Assembly (NCBI GenBank): GCA_022710485.1
Contig: JAKLGU010000001.1
Coordinates: 404,315-468,314, forward strand
Direction of reading: 5' to 3'
Source: Gemmatimonadota bacterium
GTDB lineage: Bacteria > Gemmatimonadota > Gemmatimonadetes > Gemmatimonadales > GWC2-71-9
DNA: 64,000 nt
A program made the position numbers and the translations under genes. The notes below the pieces were generated by a model that searched no databases, was not told the origin of the DNA, and worked only from the letters and a program-made list of their open reading frames with translations. Of this stretch, positions 16,240 through 24,720 are shown piece by piece (the stretch's first letter is position 1; every line of letters begins with the position of its first letter).

Positions 16240-18321
16240 CTAGGCGCCGACGGTGAAGTGGCGCGCGATCGACTGCAGGTGCGAGGAGACCTTTTCGAGC
16301 TGCCGGATCGCCTCGTCCAGGTCCGCCTGCGCCCCGGCCGCACGCCCCGCCTGGCTCGCCAGGACGTTGGTCTCCTCGCGAATCCTCGCAGACACCGTCG
16401 CCAGGTGCCCGATCTGCTCCTGCAGCTTGGCGAAGGCCCCTTCCTGCTGACCCGCCGTCTCGCCGATCCGCTGCGCGGCGGTGCCCGCCTCGCGGGTCAC
16501 GTTCACGATCCCCTCGAGCGCCTCGACCGCCGCCTCGCCGAGCTGCTCCACCCCCTCGACGGCGCGCTCCCCGTGGGACATCTGCGCGGTGATCTCGGTG
16601 ACCTGGTCCGCGATGGCGGCGAGCAGCCCGCCGGCCTCCCGCGCGGCGACGGCGCTCTGGTCGGCGAGCTCGCGCACCTCCGCCGCCACCACGGCGAACC
16701 CCTTGCCCTCCTGTCCCGCGCGCGCCGCCTCGATGGCGGCGTTGAGCGAGATGAGGTTCGTCAGGTCGGCGATCTCCCGGATCGAGCCGATGAAGCCGGT
16801 GATCCGCTTGGTCACGTTGCCGAGCTCGCCGACCTGGCGGGAGCTTTCCGCCACGAAATGCTTGAGGTCCACCAGCCGCCGGATGGCGTCCCGAATCGTC
16901 TCCCGATTCCGCGCTGCCGTCTCGGAGGCGCGGCCGCTCGCCTCCGCGGCGCGCTTCCCCTGGATGGCCATTTCGGCGGACCCGCTCGCGAGCGCCTTCG
17001 TCGCCTGAAGTCCCGCGGTCACGAAGGCGTCTTGTTCCGCCAGGCCGAAGCGGAGCGACTTGGACGCGGCGGTGAGTGCGTCGGCCGAGGCGTGCAACGA
17101 CTCCGTCGCCCGCGCCAGGGCGCCCACCTGGGAGCCGATGCTGTCCACCGTCGTGACCAGCGGCCGCCGCAGCTCGGCGATGTGGATGGCGGTGGCCACC
17201 TGGGTGGCCAGCGTGGCCATGGCGGCGAGGTCTCGGCCGCGGTACATGTGCCGCTTGTGGTGCTCCAGCTCCAGCGTGCCGATCACGTCGGTCCCGAACC
17301 GGAGCGGCAGGATCACCAGGCTCTGGGTGTCGGAGGCGGCCATCGGCATCCGCGCGTCCTTCGAGGTGTCGTGCACAATGACCGGCTCCGCCGTGGCGAT
17401 GGCCTCCCGGCGCAGCGGCTCGAGTTCCGCGGGCACCTCGCCGCGGCCGCTGCGCCCTACCTCGCCACGGTAGGCGAGCGTCACGACGTCCTGGTCGTCC
17501 CGTCGATAGATCCGGAGATCGCCCCAGTCGAGCAGGCGGTGGGCCAGCCGCTCGATCTGCTGGAAGGAATCCATCAGCGTCACGTTGGTGGTGATCGCCG
17601 TCTCCATGAGGTGGACCTTGTTCAGGTCCTCCGCGGCGATGGCCTCCTCGAGGATCTTCTTGGTGAGGAGCCCGAACACGCCGACCACGGCCAGCACCGC
17701 CGCCCACCCCGGCGGGCTGAGCACCTGGATGGCCCCGACGATGATGGCCGCGGCGCCAAGCGTCAGCAGGTACGCCACGACTTCGTAGCGCAGGATCAGC
17801 AGCCGCTCTTCGCTCTCGAGCTTGTCCCGCAGCAGCAGGGTGAAGTAGAAGAGCGCCCGCGACAGGAAGAAGTACGTGCCGGCCAGCGTGAACGCGGCCG
17901 GCAGGAAGTCCAGTCCGGTGGAGGGCGATCCGCTGAGCCGCCAGACCAGCGCGAAGATGCCGTACGCCGCCATGAAGGCGATGCTCTCCCGGCCGGCGTT
18001 GACCAGGCCGGCACCCATCGGCTTCCGCAGCCAGAGGGTGTCCACCAGGTACACGCCGGCGGCCATGCCCGCCACGACCTGGGAGGGCGCGGCAACCAGG
18101 ATGCCGACGACGACCGGGACGCCGTGCTGGGTCAGGTACGAGTACTTGCTGAGCCGGACCGGGGAGGCGCGCAGCGCGGCGACCGCCACCAGGATCACGA
18201 GGGTCGGGAGCGGTTGCTCGATCCAGCGGAAATCGAGGAGCAGCGCCACGGCGGCCAGGGAGAGGCCGAGCCAGACGAGGACCTTGGCGTAGCGCTGGAG
18301 GACGCGCGCGGTATCGAACAT
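16240..18321 (-). CDS. Membrane GAF / methyl-accepting-chemotaxis-type signalling protein
   Basis: This 693-residue protein is laid out unlike a classical chemoreceptor. Residues 1-210 hold about seven or eight hydrophobic helices with almost no periplasmic loop. A GAF-like domain follows (about 235-390, with [20 protein letters not shown]). A long coiled-coil MCP signalling domain (about 400-690) has its hairpin tip near 525-545, with the conserved [20 protein letters not shown] and ELADQS. Such tips normally bind CheA/CheW, but no che genes are in the window. The gene is 21 bases downstream of the HD-GYP gene and three bases before folK. An integral-membrane sensor with cytosolic GAF input is the likely design. 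The stimulus is unknown. Confidence 0.82.
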   Translation of the reverse strand: MFDTARVLQRYAKVLVWLGLSLAAVALLLDFRWIEQPLPTLVILVAVAALRASPVRLSKYSYLTQHGVPVVVGILVAAPSQVVAGMAAGVYLVDTLWLRKPMGAGLVNAGRESIAFMAAYGIFALVWRLSGSPSTGLDFLPAAFTLAGTYFFLSRALFYFTLLLRDKLESEERLLILRYEVVAYLLTLGAAAIIVGAIQVLSPPGWAAVLAVVGVFGLLTKKILEEAIAAEDLNKVHLMETAITTNVTLMDSFQQIERLAHRLLDWGDLRIYRRDDQDVVTLAYRGEVGRSGRGEVPAELEPLRREAIATAEPVIVHDTSKDARMPMAASDTQSLVILPLRFGTDVIGTLELEHHKRHMYRGRDLAAMATLATQVATAIHIAELRRPLVTTVDSIGSQVGALARATESLHASADALTAASKSLRFGLAEQDAFVTAGLQATKALASGSAEMAIQGKRAAEASGRASETAARNRETIRDAIRRLVDLKHFVAESSRQVGELGNVTKRITGFIGSIREIADLTNLISLNAAIEAARAGQEGKGFAVVAAEVRELADQSAVAAREAGGLLAAIADQVTEITAQMSHGERAVEGVEQLGEAAVEALEGIVNVTREAGTAAQRIGETAGQQEGAFAKLQEQIGHLATVSARIREETNVLASQAGRAAGAQADLDEAIRQLEKVSSHLQSIARHFTVGA

Positions 18322-18342
18322 CAGGCGCTCGCCACGCGGAGG

Positions 18343-19785
18343 TCAGACAAAATAGTCGCCCACCACGAGGCCGTACCGGGCCGGGTCGGTCACCTTGACG
18401 ATCGACCGCGCGTAGCCGCCCTGGCCGTTGCCGTCGGACAGATCCGCCAGGTTACCCGGCGGCGGAAGCACGGCACCGTTCGTGTCGATGGCGATGCGGA
18501 CGATGGGCCGGTTGAGCACGGTCGGATCGGGGTTCGGGCCGGCGACGATGGCCACCTCGAGGGTGTCGAGAATGACGCAAGTGCCGACCGGGTAGATGCC
18601 GATGAGGTTGATGAGCGCCTTGACCAGGACCCGGTCGTAGCCACGCCGGGGATTTTCCCACATCTCTTTCAGGACGGCGTCCGGCTGGATCGGCACCGTC
18701 TGATAGCTGCGCCTGGTCGTGGCCGCGTCGAATCCGTCCGCCACCGCCACCAGCCGCGAATACAACCCCAGCGTCCGCGGGCGGATGGCCCGCGGGTAGC
18801 CGGTCAGGTCGGTCTTCATGTGGTGCTCGTGCGCCACGAGGATGGCCCGGTAGGGCGTCTCCTCGTAGCGGCGGGAACTGAACAGCGTGAGCGTGCCGAA
18901 CCAGGGGTGGCGGGTCATCACCTTCCATTCCGCCTCGTCCAGCCCGGTGGTCTTGTTGAGGATATCGAGGGAAATCCGCGCCTTGCCGATGTCGTGCAGC
19001 AGCGCGGCGAGCCCGAGGTCGTAGAGCTGCAGTTTGCCGAACCCGAGCTTCTTGCCGAGGGCGACGGAGAAGATGCAGACGTTGACCGAGTGGGTGAAGG
19101 TGTATTCGTCGTAGTCCCGGATGGTCGTGAGGCCGACGATCGAGGTCTCGTTGTTCAGCACCTGGTCCACCACCAGCTGCACCGCCCGCTTCACCTTCTT
19201 GAGGTTGGCGGTGCGCCCCATCCGCACGCTGTTCACGACGTCCTTGGTGACCGCGACGCCCTGCGCGTAGGTCCGCTTCGCCACTTCGCGCGCCTCGGCG
19301 GAGTCTTCCTGCTCCTCGACCGCCGTGAGCGGCTCCAGCTGGAGGTGCCGGATGTCGGCCCGCTGCAGGCGGGTCATCAGCTCATCGAACCGGCTCCCCG
19401 CCGCGTCCCGGGTGCCGAGGCTGAGGAAGACGCTGAGCAGCGCCTGCCATTCGCGGCGCTCGACGCCGCGCACGATGCGGAGGGTCCCGACCTCGAACGT
19501 GCGGAGCAGGCCGAGCACCTGGCTGAAGGAAGCGTAGTTGTCGAGTTCGAGGCGGAGCCGCGTGTCGTTGACGAACAGGAAGTCGCCCGACGCGCGGATT
19601 TCCACGTCGTCTTCGTCGCCGAGCAGCTGCTGGCCCGAGGCGAGCAGGTCGTCGAGCGCCTTCTGCACCGTGGTGTTCTCGAGCGGGTACAGCTTGAGGC
19701 TCCGCAGCGCGGCGTAGAACGAGAGGAGGAGGCTCCGCCCGTCATGACGGAGGTTGTGGTCGGCGGACTGTGGGTCCTGGCTCAT
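18343..19785 (-). CDS. HD-GYP-domain protein with unassigned N-terminal domain
   Basis: The 480-residue protein has a C-terminal HD-GYP domain (about 205-400) of the kind that hydrolyses cyclic di-GMP. His264-Asp265 (LLHDIGKARI) and a His-rich HEHHMK stretch ending in Gly329-Tyr330-Pro331 are present. AVADGFDAATTRRSYQ follows. An extra C-terminal segment of about 80 residues closes the protein. The N-terminal region (about 18-115: FYAALRSLKLYPLEN then VERREWQALLSVF) resembles the same region of the HEAT-repeat protein encoded immediately upstream. ATG 19785 overlaps that gene's stop as ATGA. Catalysis is likely from the motifs, but a non-catalytic HD-GYP role is possible. Confidence 0.85.
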   Translation of the reverse strand: MSQDPQSADHNLRHDGRSLLLSFYAALRSLKLYPLENTTVQKALDDLLASGQQLLGDEDDVEIRASGDFLFVNDTRLRLELDNYASFSQVLGLLRTFEVGTLRIVRGVERREWQALLSVFLSLGTRDAAGSRFDELMTRLQRADIRHLQLEPLTAVEEQEDSAEAREVAKRTYAQGVAVTKDVVNSVRMGRTANLKKVKRAVQLVVDQVLNNETSIVGLTTIRDYDEYTFTHSVNVCIFSVALGKKLGFGKLQLYDLGLAALLHDIGKARISLDILNKTTGLDEAEWKVMTRHPWFGTLTLFSSRRYEETPYRAILVAHEHHMKTDLTGYPRAIRPRTLGLYSRLVAVADGFDAATTRRSYQTVPIQPDAVLKEMWENPRRGYDRVLVKALINLIGIYPVGTCVILDTLEVAIVAGPNPDPTVLNRPIVRIAIDTNGAVLPPPGNLADLSDGNGQGGYARSIVKVTDPARYGLVVGDYFV

Positions 19786-21569
19786 TCCGCCACCCCCCGG
19801 AGTGCCGCGGCCACGGCGTTGCGCACCTGGCGGTCGTTGTCCTCCGCGACCGATTCGAGCACCGCCCGCGCCTCGGGCGAGCCGATCTTCCCCAGCCCGA
19901 GCGCGGCGCACATCCGGACGTCGGCGCTCTGTTTCCGGCGGAAGAAGCCGCGCCGCGCCAGCAGGTCGCCGAGCGTGGCGACGCCGGTCGGCCCCACGAT
20001 GGCGCCGTAGGCCTCGAAGAACGCGCGCCGCTCGTTGAAATCGAGGTCCTTGCGGCCCTTCCCCGCGACGACCTCCTCGACGCGCCGGAGCGCGCCCTTG
20101 TACCCGCGGGCGCTCAGCGCCTTCAGGGCGGCGACCCGCACCGCGCGGTCGTCGTCGCCGATCGCCTTCTCGAGGAGGACCAGCGCGCCGGGCGTCCCGA
20201 TCTGGACCAGCGCGTCGGTCGCGGCCAGGCGGAGCCCGGCGTCGGCGCGGCCCATCACGTCGCCGAGACCGGCCACGGCGCCCTCGAGTTTCAGCCGGCC
20301 GGCCAGGTCGATCGCACCCGGCAGCGCCTCGGGGTCTCCCGACCGTAGCAGGCGCAGCAACTCGCCCTGGTGGGCCGACGCCAGCTGCTGCACCGCCGCC
20401 TCCACCAGCGCGCGGACCGGCGCGGACGTGAGCCGGGGCGTCCACTCCACGAGAGTGGACAGCGCGCCCGGCCGCAGCTCGCGGAGCAGTTCCATGATGT
20501 CGGCGTCGCTCGGGCGGCCGGTGCCCTCGTCGAGCGCCTGCATCAACTGGCTCACGATGGCCGGCTCGCTCAGCTGCGCCACGAACTTGGCCAGCCGATC
20601 ACGATGCCCCTGCTGCAGGCCCGGCGCACGCTCGGCCAGGGCGCGCGTTTCGCGCAGCACGGCCGCGCTCGCGCGGAACTCGCCCGCGTTCAGCATGCTG
20701 GGGAAGAGGGTCTCGATCACCCCGAGGATCTCCTCACGGACCTCGTCCTCGGCGTACGATTCGAAGAGGTCGTAGAGGGCGCTCAGGGACGCGTCGCGCA
20801 GGTCCCGCGTGTACTCGAGCCGGAGGTCGGCGCTGAGCATGTCGATTTCGCCGGCATCGAGGAAGTACAGCGTCGAGTCGAACTCGTCGATGTCGACGAC
20901 GCCCTTGGGCCGGTCGACGGCGTCCACGGCGCCGCCTGCCTCCCCGGCAGCGCCAGCCTCCTCGCCCTCGGCCACGGTCTCCCCCTGAGCCGCGACACCC
21001 CCGATCCCCTCGCCCGGCCCCACAGCGGCGAGATCGGTCCGCACCTCGTCCGCGAAACTCGCGCCCGCGGAGTACTGCGCGCCGGGCACCAGCTCCGCCG
21101 TGCCGAAGTCCTGGACGAACTCCGTGAAGCGCACGTCGACGAAATGGAACTCCTCGGTCCACAGGAGGGTGAACAGGTCCTCGGTGGCGTCCGGGCTGAG
21201 CCCGCGGACCTTGTTCACCACGCGCAGCAGGCGCGGCAACTCCTCCACTTCCACGCCCTTGCGCAGGGTGAGGACGCGCAGCCCGTCCTTGTACAGCGTC
21301 CAGGCGAGGCTGTCCGCCTTGCTGAGCTGGTGATACACCACCGTCCCTTCCCAGACGAAATCGGTTTCCTGGACGGTGAGCACCAACTCGTCGACGGCCG
21401 ACCAGACCGGCTCGAAGGCCGTCTCGAGGTTCTTGGCCGCACGATGAAACATGGGATTGTTGGGGAGGTACATCTGGAAAGCCCGCGATGCCTTGACCAG
21501 CGTGCGCAGCAGCTCTTCCACCTGTTCAGGTGGCAGTATCTGCTCGAACTGAGCGCCCGGTTCGGTCAC
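19782..21569 (-). CDS. HEAT-repeat-like protein with shared unassigned N-terminal domain
   Basis: The 595-residue soluble protein heads the nine-gene operon. Its N-terminal region (about 20-115: ASRAFQMYLPNNPMF then VEVEELPRLLRVV) resembles that of the HD-GYP protein downstream. An acidic Gly/Ala-rich linker follows (about 180-235). A helical HEAT-like array fills about residues 245-590, with repeats such as GDPEALPGAIDLAGRLKLE, GLRLAATDALVQIGTPGAL and DRAVRVAALKALSARG. These scaffolds bind other proteins. No catalytic motif is seen. I chose GTG 21569 because GGGAG precedes it by seven bases. Its stop overlaps the HD-GYP start, implying a fixed ratio of the two proteins. Confidence 0.78.
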   Translation of the reverse strand: MTEPGAQFEQILPPEQVEELLRTLVKASRAFQMYLPNNPMFHRAAKNLETAFEPVWSAVDELVLTVQETDFVWEGTVVYHQLSKADSLAWTLYKDGLRVLTLRKGVEVEELPRLLRVVNKVRGLSPDATEDLFTLLWTEEFHFVDVRFTEFVQDFGTAELVPGAQYSAGASFADEVRTDLAAVGPGEGIGGVAAQGETVAEGEEAGAAGEAGGAVDAVDRPKGVVDIDEFDSTLYFLDAGEIDMLSADLRLEYTRDLRDASLSALYDLFESYAEDEVREEILGVIETLFPSMLNAGEFRASAAVLRETRALAERAPGLQQGHRDRLAKFVAQLSEPAIVSQLMQALDEGTGRPSDADIMELLRELRPGALSTLVEWTPRLTSAPVRALVEAAVQQLASAHQGELLRLLRSGDPEALPGAIDLAGRLKLEGAVAGLGDVMGRADAGLRLAATDALVQIGTPGALVLLEKAIGDDDRAVRVAALKALSARGYKGALRRVEEVVAGKGRKDLDFNERRAFFEAYGAIVGPTGVATLGDLLARRGFFRRKQSADVRMCAALGLGKIGSPEARAVLESVAEDNDRQVRNAVAAALRGVAE

Positions 21570-21668
21570 CGCGTGTCTCCCGTGAGCGCCGCGCCCCGCG
21601 CGACATCCTTGGCGCCCCGACCGCTCAGGCGGGGCCGGACCAGATGTGCAATTGACACCGCAAGATAA

Positions 21669-21684
21669 GAGGCGCCGGCGCCTC
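21669..21684. promoter_or_regulatory. 16-bp perfect palindrome in the lexA / HEAT-operon divergent region
   Basis: GAGGCGCCGGCGCCTC is fully self-complementary. On the minus strand it fills the space just upstream of a TATCTT -10-like box (21663-21668) that faces the HEAT operon. A dimeric regulator site or a very stable RNA or DNA hairpin would both fit. The -35 box that would go with this -10 is weak (TGGCTT). Confidence 0.4.
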
Positions 21685-21705
21685 AAGCCACCGCGGCAAT
21701 CGGGC

Positions 21706-21734
21706 TTGATCTTCGGGAGGTGTTCGGGTAGCTT
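21706..21734 (+). promoter_or_regulatory. lexA promoter with direct repeats
   Basis: TTGATC (21706-21711), 17 bp, TAGCTT (21729-21734) gives a transcript start near 21741 and a leader of about 33 bases. GCTTGATCTTCGGG (21704-21717) and GCTTGATTCGGG (21731-21742) overlap the -35 and -10 boxes. A third TTCGGG lies at 21723. The repeats could be the LexA autoregulatory site, which is inference. Confidence 0.55.
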
Positions 21735-21773
21735 GATTCGGGCTCTCTTCGGTCATCTCCTCGGAGGACGGTC

Positions 21774-22382
21774 ATGCCTCTCACCCGTCGGCAACGCGAT
21801 ATCCTGACCTACCTGCAGGCCCAGATCACAGACAACGGGTACGCACCGAGCTTCGAGGAAATCGCGGAGCACTTCGGCTTTCAGTCGCTCGCCACCGTGC
21901 ACGAGCACCTCACCAACCTTGAGCGGAAAGGCTATATCCACCGCTCCTACAACGAGAGCCGGTCCATCGAGGTGCTGCCGCCGAAGGGCACGGCCGTGGC
22001 CAGCGAAATCCCCATCCTCGGTCGGGTGGCGGCCGGCACCCCCATCGAGGCCGTCATGCACGGGGAGTCGCTCGCGGTGCCGAACGAGATGCTTCCGGCG
22101 CGCGGCCCGAACTACGCCCTGCAGGTGCGCGGCGATTCCATGATCGACGCCCACGTCATCGATGGAGATTTCGTGGTGGTCCACGGCCGCCACAACGCCG
22201 AGAACGGCGAAATGGTCATCGCCCTCATCAACGGCTCCGAGGCCACGGTCAAGAAGTTTTATCGGGAGCCCGATGGCTGGATCCGGCTCCAGCCTGCCAA
22301 CGACGCCATGCAGCCCATCCGGATCCAGGAGCGCGACGTGCTGATTCAGGGCGTGGTGGTCGGGGTCATTCGTAAGTACTGA
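21774..22382 (+). CDS. lexA: LexA SOS repressor / autoprotease
   Basis: This 202-residue repressor has an N-terminal winged helix-turn-helix (residues 1-65, TRRQRDILTYLQAQI and SLATVHEHLTNLERKGY). The C-terminal S24 autoprotease domain follows. The self-cleavage bond is Ala87-Gly88 (GRVAAGTP). The catalytic Ser122 lies in RGDSMID and Lys160 in ATVKKF. RecA filaments trigger cleavage and derepress DNA-repair genes. GGAGG at 21763-21767 precedes the ATG by six bases. It is transcribed alone from its own promoter. No recA or error-prone polymerase is nearby. Confidence 0.97.
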   Translation: MPLTRRQRDILTYLQAQITDNGYAPSFEEIAEHFGFQSLATVHEHLTNLERKGYIHRSYNESRSIEVLPPKGTAVASEIPILGRVAAGTPIEAVMHGESLAVPNEMLPARGPNYALQVRGDSMIDAHVIDGDFVVVHGRHNAENGEMVIALINGSEATVKKFYREPDGWIRLQPANDAMQPIRIQERDVLIQGVVVGVIRKY

Positions 22383-22452
22383 TTGCTTCCGCAGCAGCCC
22401 ACGACACCCCTCGCCTACCCAGTCGCCGCCCCGCCCACCGCCCCCGTCGACG

Positions 22453-22471
22453 CCCCCGCGGCATGCGGGGG
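22453..22471 (+). terminator. Short G/C hairpin after lexA
   Basis: A 7-bp all-G/C stem (22453-22459 with 22465-22471) with a 5-base loop lies about 70 bases after the lexA stop. There is no T-run, so termination is a guess from position. Confidence 0.35.
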
Positions 22472-22509
22472 AAGAAGTGCACGAAAATCGTAGTCGTCAA
22501 CAGGGGCTT

Positions 22510-22525
22510 TTGTCAATTCTGACAA
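22510..22525. promoter_or_regulatory. TTGTCA-N4-TGACAA inverted repeat upstream of truA
   Basis: Perfect 6-bp arms separated by ATTC lie 13 bases before the -35 box of the truA promoter. The symmetry and spacing fit a dimeric repressor or activator such as a CRP/FNR-family or TetR-family protein. The regulator is not identifiable from the window. Confidence 0.45.
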
Positions 22526-22538
22526 GCATTTGCGCGTC

Positions 22539-22568
22539 TTGCCGGAGGCCCGTCAAACGGGCTAGATT
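22539..22568 (+). promoter_or_regulatory. Promoter of the truA-pur operon, predicted leaderless
   Basis: TTGCCG (22539-22544), 18 bp, TAGATT (22563-22568). The truA ATG is eight bases after the -10 box, so transcription would begin at or within a base or two of it. There is no correctly spaced ribosome site. Confidence 0.6.
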
Positions 22569-22576
22569 TCGCGCCG

Positions 22577-23362
22577 ATGAGCCGGACTTTTCTTGCCGAG
22601 TTGCACTTCGATGGCGGCCGCTTTCTCGGCTGGCAACGGCAGGCATCCGGCCGGACCGTCCAGGCCGAGGTCGAAGGCGTGCTGGAGCGCCTCGCGGGCC
22701 GAAGGGTGGTGGCGCACGGCGCGGGGCGAACCGACGCCGGAGTCCACGCGGTGGGGATGGGCGTCAGCTTCTCGCTGGCGGCCAAGTGGGAGCCGGACGC
22801 GGTGCGCCGAGCCATGAACGCGCTCCTCCCGCGCGACTGCTGGGTGGAACGGGTGCGGACGGCCGTCCCGGGGTTCCATGCGCGAAAGAGCGCACTCGGC
22901 CGCGAGTACCGGTACGAAATCGGGGTGGACGCCGCCTCCATGTCCCCGTTCCGGCGGCCGTATGAATGGGCGCTCGGGCGTCCGCTCGACGCCGCCCTGC
23001 TCCGGAAGGCCGTGTCGGCGCTGCCCGGCGAGCACGACTTCCGGGCCTTCGCGGTCAAAGGCGAGCCGAAGCCGCATTTTCTCTGCACGCTGCGGCGCGC
23101 CGAGTGGCGGGAGCGGGACGAGGGCCGGGGGTACGCGTTTCACGTTGCCGCCGACCGGTTCCTCCACCACATGGTGCGGATGCTGGTCGGGACAATGGTC
23201 GATATCGGGCTCGGGCGGCGCCCGGCCGAGGACATGACCACACTGCTCGGGCGGCAGGACAACGCCGACACCAGTCCGCCCGCGCCGCCGGAAGGATTGT
23301 ATTTTGTCTCCGCCCAATACGCCGCGGAGGCGTTCGCCGACCACCCCGGGGATGCCGCATGA
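22577..23362 (+). CDS. truA: tRNA pseudouridine(38-40) synthase
   Basis: The 261-residue enzyme isomerises uridines 38-40 in the tRNA anticodon stem. The catalytic Asp is in HGAGRTDAGVHAVG. Other family motifs are FDGGRFLGWQRQ, GFHARKSALGREYRY, GEHDFRAFA and FLHHMVRMLVGTM. The length is normal. It is first in the 13-gene chain that contains most of the purine genes. The stop overlaps the protease gene start as ATGA. Confidence 0.96.
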   Translation: MSRTFLAELHFDGGRFLGWQRQASGRTVQAEVEGVLERLAGRRVVAHGAGRTDAGVHAVGMGVSFSLAAKWEPDAVRRAMNALLPRDCWVERVRTAVPGFHARKSALGREYRYEIGVDAASMSPFRRPYEWALGRPLDAALLRKAVSALPGEHDFRAFAVKGEPKPHFLCTLRRAEWRERDEGRGYAFHVAADRFLHHMVRMLVGTMVDIGLGRRPAEDMTTLLGRQDNADTSPPAPPEGLYFVSAQYAAEAFADHPGDAA

Positions 23363-24720
23363 CGTTGCGCCGCACGCCCGCACTCTCCGCGCTCCTGATG
23401 GCGCTGGTGGCCCCCGCCCTCCCCGCCCAGGCCACGGTCGAGGCCAGCCGGCGTACCGCCATCGTCACCGCCGTCGAGCGCCTCGCGCCGGCTGTCGTCT
23501 CCATCAGCGTCGCGGCGCGCCAGCAGGTGGCGATGCGCTCCTCATGGGCCGACATGTTCGTCCCGCGGTACGCCTCCCAGCTCGTCCGCGGCTCCGGCAC
23601 CGGCTTCATCATCCGGAGCAACGGCGTCATCCTGACCAATCAGCATGTCGTGGCCGGGGCCGAACAGATCACCGTGACGCTTCGCGACGGCACCCAGCTC
23701 ACCGCGCGGCTCGTCGGCGCCGACCCAGTGGCCGACATCGCCGTCATCCAGGTGACCGGGCGCGGCCTCCCCACCGTCCCGCTCGGCAAGAGCAGCGAAC
23801 TCATGGTCGGCGAATGGGTCGTGGCCCTCGGCAACCCCTACGCCGACTATCTCGGCAACACCGAGCCGACGGTTACCGCCGGCGTCGTGAGCGCCACCGG
23901 CCGGAACATCCTGCCCTCCGAGGGGCAGGCCGGACTCTACCTCGACATGATCCAGACCGACGCCGCCATCAACCCCGGCAACTCCGGGGGCCCGCTGGCC
24001 AACGCGCTCGGCCAGGTGGTCGGCGTCAATTCGTCGATCCTGTCCAACAGCGGCGGGTCGATCGGGCTCGGCTTCGCGATCCCCATCGAGCGAGCGCTCC
24101 GCGTGGCGGATCTTCTCCTGGCCGCCGGCGCCGTGCGCCGCGCCTGGACCGGGCTGGACGTGACGCCACCTCGAAACTTCGAGGACTGGCGCGCCTCCAA
24201 CGGACTCGTCGTGGCCAGCGTGGCGCCCGGCGGCCCCGCCGCGCGCGCCGGCATTCAGCGCGCAGACGTGCTGGTGTCGGCCAACGGCCGCACGCTGCAC
24301 AACCACCTCGACTGGGAATCGGTCAAGCTGGATCTCGGCGTGTCCGACACCGTCGTCCTCGTCACGCGGCGCGGGACCACGACCGTCACCCGCACCCTCG
24401 TCGCAAGCGACCTCCCGACGCGCACCGCCGCGCGCGTGACGGTGCTCGAAGACCTCCAGCTGGTGACAGTCACGCCCGCCATCCGCGCGGAACGGGGCCT
24501 CCAGAGCGAGCAGGGCGCGCTCGTGGTGGGCATCGCGCCGCGAACGGCGGAGGCCACGGGGCTTCGGGAAGGCGACGTCATCGTGGGCCTCGACCGCCGC
24601 CGCGTCGCCAGTGCCACCGACCTGAGCGCGTTCTTCGACGACCTCCGACCGGGCGAGGCCTTTCGCATCTGGGTCGAGCGCAACGGGCAAACCGCCTACA
24701 CGGACCTGGTGTACCGATGA
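23359..24720 (+). CDS. Periplasmic HtrA/DegP-type serine protease with two PDZ domains
   Basis: The 453-residue protein has a signal peptide (ALLMALVAPALPAQA, cleavage about residue 26). A trypsin-like domain follows with catalytic triad His96 (TNQHVVAG), Asp126 (VADIAVI) and Ser209 (GNSGGPL). Two PDZ domains follow (about 265-345, GLVVASVAPGGPAARAGI; and 375-450, GALVVGIAPRTAEATGL). It would degrade or refold damaged envelope proteins. ATG 23359 overlaps truA and its stop overlaps purB, both as ATGA. A stress protease between a tRNA enzyme and purine genes suggests cotranscription for growth coupling, which is inference. Confidence 0.9.
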   Translation: MTLRRTPALSALLMALVAPALPAQATVEASRRTAIVTAVERLAPAVVSISVAARQQVAMRSSWADMFVPRYASQLVRGSGTGFIIRSNGVILTNQHVVAGAEQITVTLRDGTQLTARLVGADPVADIAVIQVTGRGLPTVPLGKSSELMVGEWVVALGNPYADYLGNTEPTVTAGVVSATGRNILPSEGQAGLYLDMIQTDAAINPGNSGGPLANALGQVVGVNSSILSNSGGSIGLGFAIPIERALRVADLLLAAGAVRRAWTGLDVTPPRNFEDWRASNGLVVASVAPGGPAARAGIQRADVLVSANGRTLHNHLDWESVKLDLGVSDTVVLVTRRGTTTVTRTLVASDLPTRTAARVTVLEDLQLVTVTPAIRAERGLQSEQGALVVGIAPRTAEATGLREGDVIVGLDRRRVASATDLSAFFDDLRPGEAFRIWVERNGQTAYTDLVYR

